Assembly (NCBI GenBank): GCA_946122785.1
Contig: CAMGYJ010000005.1
Span: 68,956,200-69,020,199, forward strand
From: Linum tenue
Lineage: Eukaryota > Streptophyta > Magnoliopsida > Malpighiales > Linaceae
Direction: 5' to 3'
Length of the DNA stretch: 64,000 bases
Shown here: piece by piece, positions 30,774-41,945 of the stretch
How positions within the stretch are numbered: the first letter of the stretch is position 1
How the letters are laid out: each line of letters starts with the position of its first letter
Notes under the pieces: generated by a model
The model's database searches: none
What the model was told of the DNA's origin: nothing
The model's input: the letters and a program-made list of their open reading frames with translations, nothing else
Translations under genes and position numbers: made by a program

Positions 30774-32567
30774 CTATGCTCGCGATGCCCTCGTCGCATC
30801 CTCTTGATGGAAAGTCTCGATCAAGTCCTTGTTCTTCCAAAGCTTGAGCTCTTTCGCCCAAGTTGCTTCACTCTCCGGAAGGTTGCGCCACTTGACCAAA
30901 TATTCCATGAAGCTTGGATGTACACCACGTTGTGGAATGACACGACGCGCCATGATCTCTTCGACTTTATGGTCGGGTATCTTGGTGATGAGTGTTGGTG
31001 CGCGATGTGACTCTCTTCATTGCTCATCCTCCTTGTCTTCGTGGAAAGCGTTGAGTTGGCTCACATGAAAGACCAGATTGATCTCTAAGTGCGATGGCAC
31101 CTCCACCTTATACGCCACCTTGCCAATCCTCTTCACAATGGGGAATGGCCCTTCATAGCGGCAAAGCAGTCCCTTCACGTTCTTGAGATGCTTGAAGCGG
31201 TGAGGGTAGAACTTCACCATCACCATGTCTCCCTCTTCAAACTCCAAGTGCCGCCTCTTCTTGTCCGCTCATTTCTTCATCTTCTTACTAGTGCGGGGTA
31301 AGTAAGACTTGTCCATCTCCATCTTCTCGTGCTAGCCTTTAGCGAATTTGTATGTTGTCGGATTGTTGCCTCTATACCCCGTTGCCACCGTCGTAGGCGT
31401 CAACGGCTGCTGCCCTGTTGCCAACTCAAATGGACTCGTGTTGGTCGACTCACTGCGGTGCAAGTTACAGGAGAACTGTGTCGTGTCCATCAACTTACCC
31501 AATCTCGCTGGTTTGCACTCACATAGTGTCGCAAGTACACCTCCAGCAAGGCGTTCACCCGCTCCGTCTGTCCGTCGCTTTGCGGATGAAATGTCGTCGA
31601 GAAGTTCAAGTTTAAGCCCATGATCTTGAACAACTCCCGCCAAAATCTGCCCATGAAGCGCCCATCTACGTCGCACACGATGTTGCTAGGAATGCCTCAA
31701 TACTTGACCATGTTCTTGAAGAATAGTCGTGCCGCATCCTTTGCCGTGATGTCTTTTGGCCCAGGAATGAACACTCCATACTTCGAGAACCTGTCTACCA
31801 CAACCATGATGCAACCGTATCCGTCGACTTTGGGAAGTCTGATGATGAAGTCCATGCTTACACTCTCCCATGGTCGTTGAGGAGTGGGCAAGGGCTCTAG
31901 CAAGCCTGACAGGCTCCTCTGCTCCATCTTGTCTTGTTGGCACACAAGACAAGTTTTCACATACATCTCCACATTGTCTCACATACGCGGCCAGAAGTAT
32001 GCTTCCTCGATGAGTGCTTGCATTCTCTCAATGCCGGGATGGGCCGCCCACTTGGAATCATGGCACTCCTTCATGATCTCCTCCCTCAAGTTGGCCCATC
32101 TTGGCACGAACACACGCTCTCCCTTGGTCATGATGAGTCCATCCTTCATCCAAAACCTTCGAGTCTTACCTTGCTCGATGTACTCCGTTACGATTTTGGC
32201 AAAGGGGTCATGGCCAAGGCCTTCAACGATGCGCTCCTTCAAAGGAAACACGGGTTGGCTGATGCTTGCGGCTGCACTCTTGCGGCATCTGCAACGGAGT
32301 TCGCTTTGTCTGGAATTGTACTCAATGACGAAATTGAACTCGGCCAGAACATCTTGCCACCTCGCTTGCTTAGGGGTGAGCTTCTTCTGCGTGAGAAAGT
32401 AGCTCGTTGCCACGTTGTTCGTCTTCACTACGAACTTCAACCCCAACAAGTACTGCCTCCACATGCGCAAGCAATTCACCACAACCGTCATCTCCTTCTC
32501 TTGGACCATGTATCGCCTCTCCGTACTGTTGAGCTTCCGAATCTCGAAGGCAATGGGATGGCCATCT
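30774..32567 (-). pseudogene. Gypsy pol 3' part: RNase H, integrase, chromodomain
   Basis: Minus-strand order: RNase H (LLGLKFVVKTNNVATSYFL, WQDVLAEFNFVIEY), integrase zinc region (MKECHDSKWAAHPGIERM), integrase core (WESVSMDFIIRLPKVDG, VVVDRFSKYGVF, HPQSDGQTERVN), the GPY/F module (YEGPFPIVKRIGKVAYKVEV) and a chromodomain (HPSFMEYLVKWRNLPESEAT). The stop TAG lies just before the polypurine tract. The frame changes several times, so no polyprotein can be made. A chromodomain marks this as a chromovirus; in this family it guides insertion to heterochromatin. Confidence 0.9.
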
Positions 32568-32956
32568 TGTCACGACCTTACTCTCGATCGTGCGGTCCTA
32601 GCTCTCGATTCCGTTAGAGCGCTAGGCAGCCTTCTCTCAAACTCACAAGCAAGCAAAGAAAGCAAGACAAAGACAAAGAAGATGGGAGAACTCTCTAGTG
32701 TGTATTACTCTCAAAAAATGATGGAATGAGTACAAATGAGGGAGATGACTCCTTATATAGGCCTCTCCACATACAAGACATAAATGTCCATCATCAATAC
32801 CCCAAATCAATACACCCATAAAGTCCCCCCCCCCCCCCCCCCCCCCCCATAATGCACTCTATAAATGTCACCCATTATGTGACTCATAAGTGCACCATTA
32901 AGCTCTCATTTAGGTGGAGAATCCTAGAAAAATCTTTATGCTATTAGTCTTCCATA
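32568..32956 (-). repeat. Gypsy 5' LTR, truncated, with C24 expansion
   Basis: Same start TGTCACGACC as the left LTR. Similarity ends at cttccatac (32956), so the last 50 or so bp are missing. A run of 24 C at 32825-32848 replaces the five C of the left copy. Confidence 0.88.
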
Positions 32957-34050
32957 CGGGAGAAGATAGGGTGCTAACTCCATATGGGGTTAGCACCGTT
33001 CTAACTACGATCTACACCATTCAAACCAATTTCAAATCTAATGGCTACAAAAACAATAAGGGTATTTTAGGGACAGATGGTAGTAAATATTAAAAACATA
33101 AATTAATTTATTTATGTGAGGCGGATTTTAGGGGCAGATTGTTTGGGCATGCAGTTATATTTTCCCATTTTGAACTTCCCAGGACAGGAACGAGAGATGG
33201 TGGGCATGCAGTTGCACTTTCAAGCCATTATTGAGGGAAAGGATTTTTCCTAGGTGTAGCGGTTTATTCCCAATTAGGTGTAGTTATTGTACATGAGAAA
33301 CTTTCTTTATTCGAATGATAGTGCTCAGCACAAATGTGTTAGTGTTTTAATGTGTTTTCCAATTGAATAAGGCTTGTAGTAGTACTTTTCGAGGACCAAA
33401 TTGTGATAGTACTTTGGGCAATGTAGTAGTGGTACTGGCAGTACTTTCGAAATGGTTGTCATTGTAGTAGTGGACTAGTAGTGTTTTTGAAATGGTAGTA
33501 GTAGTATTATTAGTTTTGTTACAGCTAAGTAGTGGTAGTACTTAGTCAATGTAATAATGGATACTGGCAGTGTTTTCGAAATGGTAGTAATGATACTGGT
33601 AGTATTTTCGAAAGGGTGTCAACTGTAGTAGTGGTACTGATAGTATCTTGGTAGTGTTTACTGAACAAAGAATCACTACTAAACTAGAACATAATCGCTA
33701 CTAAACTAGAACATAATCACGCCAGCGGAATCTCTTATATGGATCAGTAGGAGAGGCTTGCAAACTGCTCCACCAAGACTATCACGTCATCACAAAATCC
33801 CCTACTAATCTCAAAACACCAAAAAATAGTGAATCCCCAATACAAGGACCAAAGAATCACTATAGAACATAATCAATACGGTAAGGTTTAATCACTACTA
33901 CATCCTAAAAAAAGGAATACGGTATGACACTATTGCCTTCAATTCAGACCAAAACACTACTTCTATAGAGATGAGGTGCACTACACCTTTGATGAAACAA
34001 TAGAAGAGCAACAGATCGAAATCCAAAAACCCATCCCCATCCTAGGCGGG
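32957..34050. other. Intergenic stretch with palindrome and TAG-rich degenerate repeats
   Basis: A 28-bp near-perfect palindrome lies at 32970-32997 (arms ggtgctaactccat / atggggttagcacc). From about 33360 to 33660 there are degenerate gtagtagtggtactggcagt-type repeats. A 23-bp duplication (ctactaaactagaacataatc) lies near 33670-33720. No gene. Confidence 0.45.
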
Positions 34051-34249
34051 ACTAGATACTATAACAACACTCCTTGTGTTGTTATTGTAACAACATTAGT
34101 CTCCAAGCAATAGGAAGCTAGGGTTGTGATGACTTTTTATTAGATGAGTTGACCTAGTGTAAAATCAAAACAGGGGTATAATTGTCATTATGAAAAATAT
34201 TTTTAAATAATAAAATAAATAAAAAATTAAAAAAATATTTTTTTTGTTT

Positions 34250-34480
34250 TTTCGGCCCAAAATTTTGGTCGCCGGAATTCTGTCACCGGTCGCCGGAAAA
34301 TGGTCGCCGGTCACCGGAATATGCTTTTCGTCGCCGGAATATGCTATTGTGTCATCGGAATATGCCACCGTCGCCGGAATATGCTCACCGGCGTCTGAAT
34401 ATGCTTACCGGCGTCGGAATCTGGTCATCAGGGCCGGAATATGCCTATCGGCGCCGGAATCTACTCACTGACGGTCATCA
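34250..34480 (+). repeat. Degenerate tandem repeat of cgccggaatatgct type
   Basis: About ten units of 20-25 bp around gtcgccggaatatgct, flanked by gtcaccgg variants. Confidence 0.7.
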
Positions 34481-34550
34481 GCGTTTGGTCAACGATTTTC
34501 GATGACCGGTCAACGGTCTTCGTTGACCGGTCAACGGCCAACGACCACCG

Positions 34551-35220
34551 TATGTTATGGTCTGCATTGTGAGATTTATGGTTTGGTTTCTCACATTTTT
34601 GTATATCTTTTGTGGTTTGCTTTATCGCGTTTGTGGTTTGCATTGAGAAGTTTTTGGTTTGCTTTATCGTGTTTGTGGTTTGCATTGAGAAGTTTCTGGT
34701 TTGCTTTAAAAAACTTTGTGTTTTGCATTGAGGGGTTTCTGGTTTGTTTTAATATATTTGTGGTCTGCATTAGGACGTTAATGGTTTGTTTTTTCGTGGT
34801 TTGATTTACTGTGTTTGTAGTTTGCATTAGGAGATTTCTGGTGTGCTTTCGCAAATATTGTGGTTTGCTTTGTGAGGTTTGTGGTTTGTTTTACGGGATT
34901 TGTGGTATGCATTAGGAGGTTTCTAGTTTGTTTTATTGTGTTTCTGGTTTGCATTAAGAAGTTTATGGTGTGCTTTCGAAAATTTTATGGTTTGATTTGT
35001 GGGGTTTCTGGTTTGTTTTAATGGATTTGTGGTCTGCACTAGGAGGTTTTTGGTTTGCTTTTTTGTGGTTTGCTTTACCGTGCTTGTGGTTTGCATTATG
35101 AGGTTTTTGGTGTGCTTTTCGAAATATTTGTGGTTTGTTTTGTGAGGTTTATGGTTCGTTTAAGGAAATTTGTGGTATGGATTGAGAGTTTTTTGGTTTG
35201 CTTTTTGCGGATTGCAAATC
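34551..35220 (+). repeat. Minisatellite, about 42-bp unit, with higher-order pattern
   Basis: Roughly 15 degenerate units of the type gtttgtggtttgcattgaga plus agtttctggtttgcttta. The variant ggtgtgctttcgaaa recurs at about 34841, 34968 and 35109, suggesting a higher-order unit of three. The peptide repeats encoded in all frames are by-products. Confidence 0.8.
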
Positions 35221-36149
35221 TGACTAGATCAATACTCGAATCAAGACAAAGTCATATTCCTAAGCCTTCAAGACAAGTCATATTCCGGTGTAGGCTTGAA
35301 ACACAACTACTACGCATCTCAACTCGGGCAGAACATACAGAAGAACCACTACGCCGCCTACAGAGACGGATGGCAGCTTCTCAAAAAAACCCTCCCTTGC
35401 TCACGCTGCCCATGCCACCCTCTCAAGTTCTACCTCCTCAATCCTGTCACCAGCAGCATCTTAAGTGAAAGTTTCTTCTCAAATTAACCATCAAGAAGAA
35501 AATGCCACATTTCCCTTCTGCATTTGCTCTGCCTTATACCTTGGAAATGAAAACACACCACCAAATTAACAACACAAGCAGTCTGTATGAATCCTGATCA
35601 TCCAAAACCTTCAACAGGCAAAATTTTCTAACAAATGATTCCTTTTTAGCAACTATATGATTCATAATCTGACAACGAACAGAAGTTGTCATTTTTCACA
35701 ATATAGTATGGGAATTGTCCAGTACCACTTCCAAAAATTGCACAACTTACAGAAAGAATCAGTACCTCAGTCTCACCTTCAATGAGATGCAGGCTCTTCT
35801 ATTATGATTGGGAAAACCAATGATTGCTACAGATGAAGTAAACCCACAACACCTAAGACTTTCCGGGCGAAACTAATCGAAGTACCTGACTGCTTGATAC
35901 TGTCCTCTCCTCTCAAAAGTTCCCCTACTAGATCTCAAATTGACACCACTTTTGGACAAAACCAGGAGAAGGAAGCATTCTCAATCATTCTTACTGAACT
36001 TGCACAATGGCTCCTCTAGTTATCTAATGATGTAGCTAATGGCTAGTGCCTACCAACGACATTTCAGGTTATGGCAACGAAAATTGCTGCTGAAATTAAC
36101 AAACTCAAAGCTACGAGGCTTAAACTTGCAAGTGATCCGTCTATCTTAA

Positions 36150-36335
36150 TTAAGCATCAAGCATACCAGTCTCCCACTCCACGGTGCTCTCCTCTTCCAG
36201 CACCATCTGAACCGCCAAGAACCCCATCTCGCTCGCCATTGCCAACATCATCTGCCTCGTCTCGGCCTTGAACTCCTCGAGATCCACCGTCCCATTTGAG
36301 TCATGATTCGAAAAGGCAACCGAATTAAAAGACAA
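36150..36335 (-). pseudogene. Captured fragment of an EF-hand calcium-binding protein gene
   Basis: Minus strand reads NHDSNGTVDLEEFKAETRQM and then MGFLAVQMVLEEES, matching plant EF-hand proteins in which DxNGxVDLEEF is the calcium loop. The fragment is about 55 residues with no proper start or end, so it is a gene piece rather than a gene. It lies 130 bp from an unrelated fragment in the opposite orientation. Confidence 0.65.
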
Positions 36336-36462
36336 AAGGAGGAACAGATCACCTCACGAGCGCGGGAGACTGGGGAAGCCACCGTGAGGGACTCGCGCGA
36401 GAGACGGAGGCGGGTCGGAGAAATACACGGAGACGAGAGCAGCTACGGCGGCGGAGACGCCC

Positions 36463-36765
36463 ACCCGGTTCCCAGACGTCTGTCGGTCTTCCCTGGGCAA
36501 TTCCGCCGTGTCTCTCCAGAATCCCCTACTCCAATCGACCTAATTCAATCGGCGATTTCAATTTCCTCTTCCAATCTCTCGATCGCGCAGTCGATGGTGA
36601 AGTCGATTATGGGATCCTCCTCCTCCAACATCAACCGCGCTACCGCCGCGAAAAACTGCGTCGAAGTCCTCGCCAACTCGAGGCACCGCATCCAGTCCAC
36701 CGCCGCCGGAGAAGCCCTCCGCTGTGGGGGAGGAGGTATCAAGAACGCGCGAGCCGGGAGGAGAA
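36463..36765 (+). pseudogene. Captured fragment of a pectin methylesterase gene (inhibitor/pro region)
   Basis: Plus strand reads TRFPDVCRSSL, then after a one-base shift SPESPTPIDLIQSAISISSS, IAQSMVKSIMGSSSSNINRA and AAKNCVEVLANSRHRI. This is the four-helix PMEI-type pro region of plant pectin methylesterases (it resembles the PME51 type); the catalytic domain is absent. The frameshift and missing ends show it is a fragment. Confidence 0.7.
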
Positions 36766-37703
36766 GATCGGGAGTGATAGAAATTGGGAAATCTTAATTT
36801 AATTTTAATTTTATTAATTATATGAGTATATTAACAACACTAACAGTATAACAACACCTAACTATCCTGACCCATCCTAGGCCTTCAGAGTGGGATGGCA
36901 TAATACAAGAATCGACTAAAAAGGACCTCACTTTCGCAAACCCAAAAGAAATTTGCTGGAAACGGCATGCACCTGCGCCAGTGAGCAACTTGTGAGTTCA
37001 ATAAGCCATAAAAGGGCACCTACTCTTAAATATCCGACTGCGGTGACAAAACTTACAAGATTTAGGGAGGACTAAGACGAGCGCGGCGACGATGAAATCA
37101 GTGCATGAGAAGGGAACTCCGATACAGGCGGCGACGACGTAAGATCCAGAAGTAGGCGAGTTATGTGAAGACGGGGAAGGCTATGGAAGCGAGGTCGCCG
37201 AAGGAGAGGGAACCTAATTGCAACAAAAAAATCCGACGAGCCTGACTCCGGCGACGCAGACGGCAGTTACAAAGATAGAGAAAACAGAGATTGTTCTGCC
37301 GATTGGGGGTGCTCAACTGCTCATGTGATGAAAGAGAAAGGGGAAGAAATATAAAAGGAAATGGACTATTGGGATTCCAGCCACAAATTCCGCAGATCCC
37401 ATACCTAAGATTGTGTAATGACGTTAGCTACAATGTTTATTTCCCCAAAACACCCTCAGCGGCAGGCATCGAGTGGATTGGGCCTAATTAATTTCTATGG
37501 TGGTAAGGTGAGTTATCACCGTGCTAACTGTCTTAAATACGTGGAAAAGAGATAATCACGAGAAGCTCTCATGTTATTGTTCAATAGCTACTGGTCACAG
37601 GAATAACTAACTGTGATACATAATTTATTTTTAGTCATGGGAGTACACTCGTAACAAATAACTCGCGTGACTGAAGATATATTTTCTTATAGTAATATAT
37701 GGA

Positions 37704-38085
37704 TACGGAATGTATGAGTAGAGGAATAAAGATAATTTTCTACTCAAATTGGAATCCGCAACTGATTCAAGTTAACTTAGACTTATGAGGTTTTGGGTAG
37801 AATCACAAAACAAAACAAAAAGTGATTCTATTTCTATTAGTCTTCTGATATTACTATTATGATATTTCGTATTCGAATGGTATTGCATACTAATAAAATA
37901 AATGGATTTTGAATTGGATCCATTCGATGAGGTAATGACCCAAAAATCAGAAACAATAAACATAATTTCATTGTTATTCTTCTTGGCAATAAAAATATTC
38001 GCATAAAAGGAATATTTTTTAATTGAGTTCCTATAATAATACGATTAAAGTGCATAATTTAGCACACAAGTTTTCTTGGTATCTC
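37704..38085. other. Short intergenic stretch, nothing recognised
   Basis: AT-rich. Minus-strand open frames at 37772-38055 look unconstrained. Confidence 0.35.
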
Positions 38086-38390
38086 ACTACAAGAAAGCAG
38101 TGTTTTAGACGGTTTTCGGGACATTTAGTGACAGTCAGAACAGTCAGTAAAATATTTACCGATGGCCACCCAAAAATGTCGTTCACCCCGCTGTCCTTAA
38201 ATTTTTTGGCGACGGTTTTAGTCGACCATCGCACTAACCATCGGCAGATTTAGCGACGCCAATAACCATGCCAATCGTCGTTAAAAGAACATTTTGAAAA
38301 TAGGATTACTTATTTAGCAACCGTTCCGACCGTCGCTAAAGGCTGCTGACCGTCCCAAATAAGCAGCCAATTTTTGGAGAGCCACCTGCT
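38086..38390 (+). mobile_element. CACTA-type terminus with subterminal repeats (one end only)
   Basis: Begins CACTACAAGAAAGCAG at 38086, typical of plant CACTA ends. Within 300 bp there are several cgacgg/ccgtcgct motifs (ggcgacggtttta, gaccgtcgctaaa, gcgacgcc). No inverse ...TTTCTTGTAGTG was found to the right in the window, so the element is truncated or extends beyond 64000. Confidence 0.55.
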
Positions 38391-39010
38391 CTAACCTGCT
38401 GTGAATTTCCTTGACATCAACATTTGACAAATCCAGCTAATTAAGAAAGCCAATCTCATTTTTTAAATGGTACCACTTTGAATTACCAAATCAACAATCT
38501 TTGAATTGTACCACCAAATCAACAATATAAAAATTAATCAAATATTCCTTCAAGTCCAGTACCACTAAACCTTCAAGTCCTGCAGAAAGCCAGAAACAAC
38601 TCATTCAAACCAAGTTCTAGCTAATAAACATAAATCCATGCAGCAGCAAAGCATTCGCAGTAGCTTGATCTTGACCAGCACCAAAATTGAGTTAAAAAAA
38701 AATAACAAACATTCACATTCGCAGTATCTTTATCTTGACCAGCACCAAAATTGAGTTAAAAAAGTAACAAACATTCACAGTTCAACAATTTAAGACAACT
38801 TTTATGTGCAAGGTAAGAAAAAACTATTATGTCTCGCCCTTTTTATTATGCCACATCAGAATAAGAGAAAAAAGGGTGAAATGAATTCAGTAACTTACAA
38901 CTCCAAGCATTTTGATATTTTTCAGTTACAATTCTTGATGTGTACCAATTTAAGCCTGCATTAATGACAACCTAACAGCTCAAATGAATCAGATAGAGAG
39001 AGTTATGGAG

Positions 39011-39018
<8 letters not shown>

Positions 39019-39052
<34 letters not shown>
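39019..39052 (+). repeat. (AG)n microsatellite
   Basis: About 17 AG dinucleotides following a short AT run. Confidence 0.95.
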
Positions 39053-39056
<4 letters not shown>

Positions 39057-40227
39057 AAGAGTCATCGGAGTGATTGAGGGAGAAAAGAGAGAGAGGAGAA
39101 GAAAGACAACAGAAAAAGCTAAAAAGGAAAACCTGAAGCTAAGTAGTTTCCTGGTCAGAAGGCTATAGATATAGATGCAAGTATGAGGAGCAGTAGAGTA
39201 TGTTTAGGGTCACAGCTGGTGGCATTATACCCCATGGCTAAAATAGTTGACAGCTCAACCAATCACAATGAATCACACATTCACTGTCAAAAATACATAA
39301 CAAATTAGCATATGATCAGCAATTAATTTACTCTGTTCAAATAAACATAAACACCATAGGATTAGGTCCATAAAGTTTCTATAGTTCCAAGTTAGATTTG
39401 TTCTAATGTCAGAAGCAAGCAAAACTTAGTTATCCAGAAAAGAAAATACCTCAATCCATTGACTCATGAATTGATAAACCTCTGCTTCCTAATCTTTTAA
39501 CTCGTTGACTTGTAAATTGATAAACCTCAATCCATTGACTAATGAATTTGAGGCACAATCCATTACAATAAAACCTCCTCGTAAGATATTGAAACAAAAA
39601 GCTCACCCTTTTAGAAGCTTCCTTATCTTGGGTAATACCACTTCCAATCGCATAGCTGTAGCCAAATCCAAATACCAGTAAGTCAACGAGCTCCTGCTAA
39701 GTATGATTAATATATAAACCTACTCTTATCAGCTGGCTCCTGCTAAATATGATTTGAGAAATAGCAGTAAGTCAACCCAAACATAATTTCAGGATAAATA
39801 CCATAACATCAACTGTTATCCTGTCAAGAGTAGCATAGCCAGACTATAAAGTTACCTCATAGTTTGGTAGTTGTTGCTGAACCCCAAAAGCGTCTCCATA
39901 CAGAGGTCCTCATGCTACAGAAGGAAAATGACGAACAGGGAATGAAAGAAAAATGCATTCAAAACTCAAGGGGGAACACCTGTAGTAATACATGAAAGCA
40001 ACTGCATGGTGATGAAGCTGAAAACAGCCTGCAATTACATGACATCCTTCAGTAACATAACAACATCAAGTTCAAAGCTAAACATATGCATGTAGCAAAG
40101 TAAAAAGGATCATAATCAGAGTACAACATGAAAGTAAATTCAACTGTGTGCAGGGGTTGCTCAGGAAAAAGGAAGAAAATAGAAGCAAATCTTGAATTAT
40201 AAATACAATGAATTACTGTTGACCAAC

Positions 40228-40388
40228 CTGCAGCAACTCCAATTCAAGAATGAAGCCCATTATCATAGGCACTGCAGTAAAATCTCCAATCTGGACAACG
40301 AACTGGGTATTAAACACTGCATCCATACCTTTGTTCCCTAAAATCCTTGCCTCCCATACAAGAATATGTATATCGTCAAAACAGTCAT
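40228..40388 (-). other. Candidate internal exon of an unidentified gene
   Basis: Minus strand: acceptor GGCAG, then 161 open bases reading DDIHILVWEARILGNKGMDA and IGDFTAVPMIMGFILELELLQ, then donor CAG|GTTGGT. The reading frame, borders and amino-acid composition look exon-like, but I do not recognise the protein. It could be captured host sequence. Confidence 0.3.
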
Positions 40389-41538
40389 CTGCCAGGAAAA
40401 AAGCATATGATATTAGAAAACTGTGAACACTTGAAATGGGATAGTGAAACACAACGAGAAATTAAAGACAACTTAGAATTAATACCATTGTACAAATATT
40501 AATACCAACTGATGAGATGTAGAAGGACAACATTCTGAAGAAGTCAAATAATTGTCTGAGCCTATAGACATCCCTACTCAGACTTGCTCTCCAATTTCAC
40601 CAGCAACCTTTTCCTTCAAACAGAGCAATCTGGTTTAAACTAACATCTCTGCCCTAAGTAACCTACAAGATACAGACCATCAAGAAAATGGAGATGATGC
40701 ATTCTCTGAGGCTAAGTTGGCAACTGTGAATTGACTTAACCAAGTCGGTGAAGAAGTTTCAAGAAGCTGCTTACGTGAGAATTAAGAATTTATGAAAAGT
40801 ATGAACAACGTGATGCAATGCACCTTGACTTGGAAGAACAAAAAGAAAAGTCTAAGGCGGTTTTATCAACTAGGTTAGGAGGATACAGAAGGCTCAATCA
40901 ATCTCTATATATATGTATATTCATATTGATGTATCTGTACGTGTGGGACATCAAAAAATAGAAACCAATAAAAAGAGAGCTTTACTCTCATAGTTCTCCC
41001 TAATTCTTATGCCCTTATCATAAGCCTCATTTTTTTCATATGAGCAAGCCCCACATGTTTCTCTACAAATAATTTGCCACTACCCACCAAAATATATCCT
41101 TTCTTTACTGAAAAAACGTCCCACCATCACCATAAACCAAATACCAAAAATCAACCGTTCTTTCTAAAACTGGAAGGAGAATTCCAACCATATCGATCTT
41201 TAACACTCAAAAGACAACCTAATTAAGCATAGGTCATGTACATAACTTTTGACCACTTGACAGCAATGAGAGAAACCAGAAGCCATAAAGTTCAAATTAC
41301 TAAAGTTCATCAGAAGAGCTTGACAGACCAAGACCAATATGACAAGATCTTGTGAAATTAATTAATGAGAACTTGAAATTCCCACTTCATTCTCCTTCTC
41401 TCGTAGAAGTACCAAATTGACCACATAGTAAATCATGAAATGGAGATGAGAGTAGCAAACCAAAAGAATGAAGCAGATCGGCAAGTCCATTAAGATGAAG
41501 TAAATCGGAAAGTTCTACAATAAGTAATGATTAGAAGC

Positions 41539-41837
41539 TGTAACGATTAGGAGTGAATGGTAAAATGTATAAGTTTGGGGACTGCTTTGTAGTTGAGCAA
41601 GTCATATAAATAGGTAAGCTGTGTACTGAACTGGTTATCGAATAAGAATTTACCAGAACTGTTTCCCTACTTCTTCCCTTCCTCTGCTTCTGATCTTCCT
41701 CTTCGGCTTCTCTTCTCCTACTCTATTCTTTCTTAATCATTCCCCTTTCTCTTCTAATCCTGCAATTCCTCTCTCCGTTCAAGCAATCCTACACATCAAT
41801 CGCCGGAATCGATCCTTCATCCGACCTGAGTGTTACA
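41539..41837 (+). repeat. 5' LTR of gag-only element
   Basis: TGTAACGATT...GAGTGTTACA, 299 bp; TATA-like tataaata at 41605-41612. Confidence 0.95.
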
Positions 41838-41840
41838 ACG

Positions 41841-41853
41841 TGGTATCAGAGCC
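41841..41853 (+). promoter_or_regulatory. Primer-binding site (initiator Met tRNA)
   Basis: tggtatcagagcc, three bases after the 5' LTR; complementary to the 3' end of initiator Met tRNA, the usual primer of plant LTR elements. Confidence 0.93.
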
Positions 41854-41945
41854 ATTCTCCGGCACCGTCGGCGACGACGCTCTCTTCTTCCATCGCGCCA
41901 CTGCAAGCCAATTTCGAAAAGATTCCCAGCTCGCGCTTGGAAATC

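Larger units (their letters stand above)
30325..32956 (-). mobile_element. Ty3/gypsy chromovirus remnant with large internal deletion
   Basis: LTR at 30325-30762 (tgtcacgacc...catgtaaca), polypurine tract and pol 3' half (RNase H, integrase, chromodomain) on the minus strand, then a second LTR copy at 32568-32956 lacking its outer end. The whole gag-protease-RT part is gone, and the second LTR abuts RNase H directly. The two LTRs are similar but have diverged, with a C-run expansion in the right one. Dead and non-autonomous. Confidence 0.9.
34052..37703 (-). mobile_element. Probable non-autonomous Helitron with captured gene fragments
   Basis: On the minus strand it would start TCCATATATTACTATAAG (from 37703) and end with a 10-bp perfect hairpin (ataacaacac-tcctt-gtgttgttat, 34061-34085), five bases, then CTAG (34055-34052). 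It would sit between host A (34051) and T (37704). This matches Helitron rules (TC start, hairpin, CTRR end, A|T site) and the complete Helitron at 44850-60464. It holds tandem repeats, an EF-hand fragment and a pectin-methylesterase fragment. No helicase. Boundaries are inferred from motifs only. Confidence 0.5.
38391..41538. other. Intron/exon-like non-coding region, origin unknown
   Basis: AT-rich sequence with polypyrimidine tracts on the minus strand and an (AG)n microsatellite at 39019-39052. A 161-bp open segment at 40228-40388 has good splice borders. May be the interior of the CACTA that starts at 38086, or a degraded host gene. Confidence 0.35.

Noticed and set aside
31418..32729. 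Plus-strand open frames across the gypsy pol region
   Set aside because: Shadows of the minus-strand integrase and RNase H coding.
34461..34854. Open frames with NANHK/QTT-type peptide repeats
   Set aside because: They translate the minisatellite; no start context or conservation.
37772..38055. Possible organellar DNA insertion
   Set aside because: The minus-strand frames looked vaguely plastid-like in composition, but I could not match any organellar gene.
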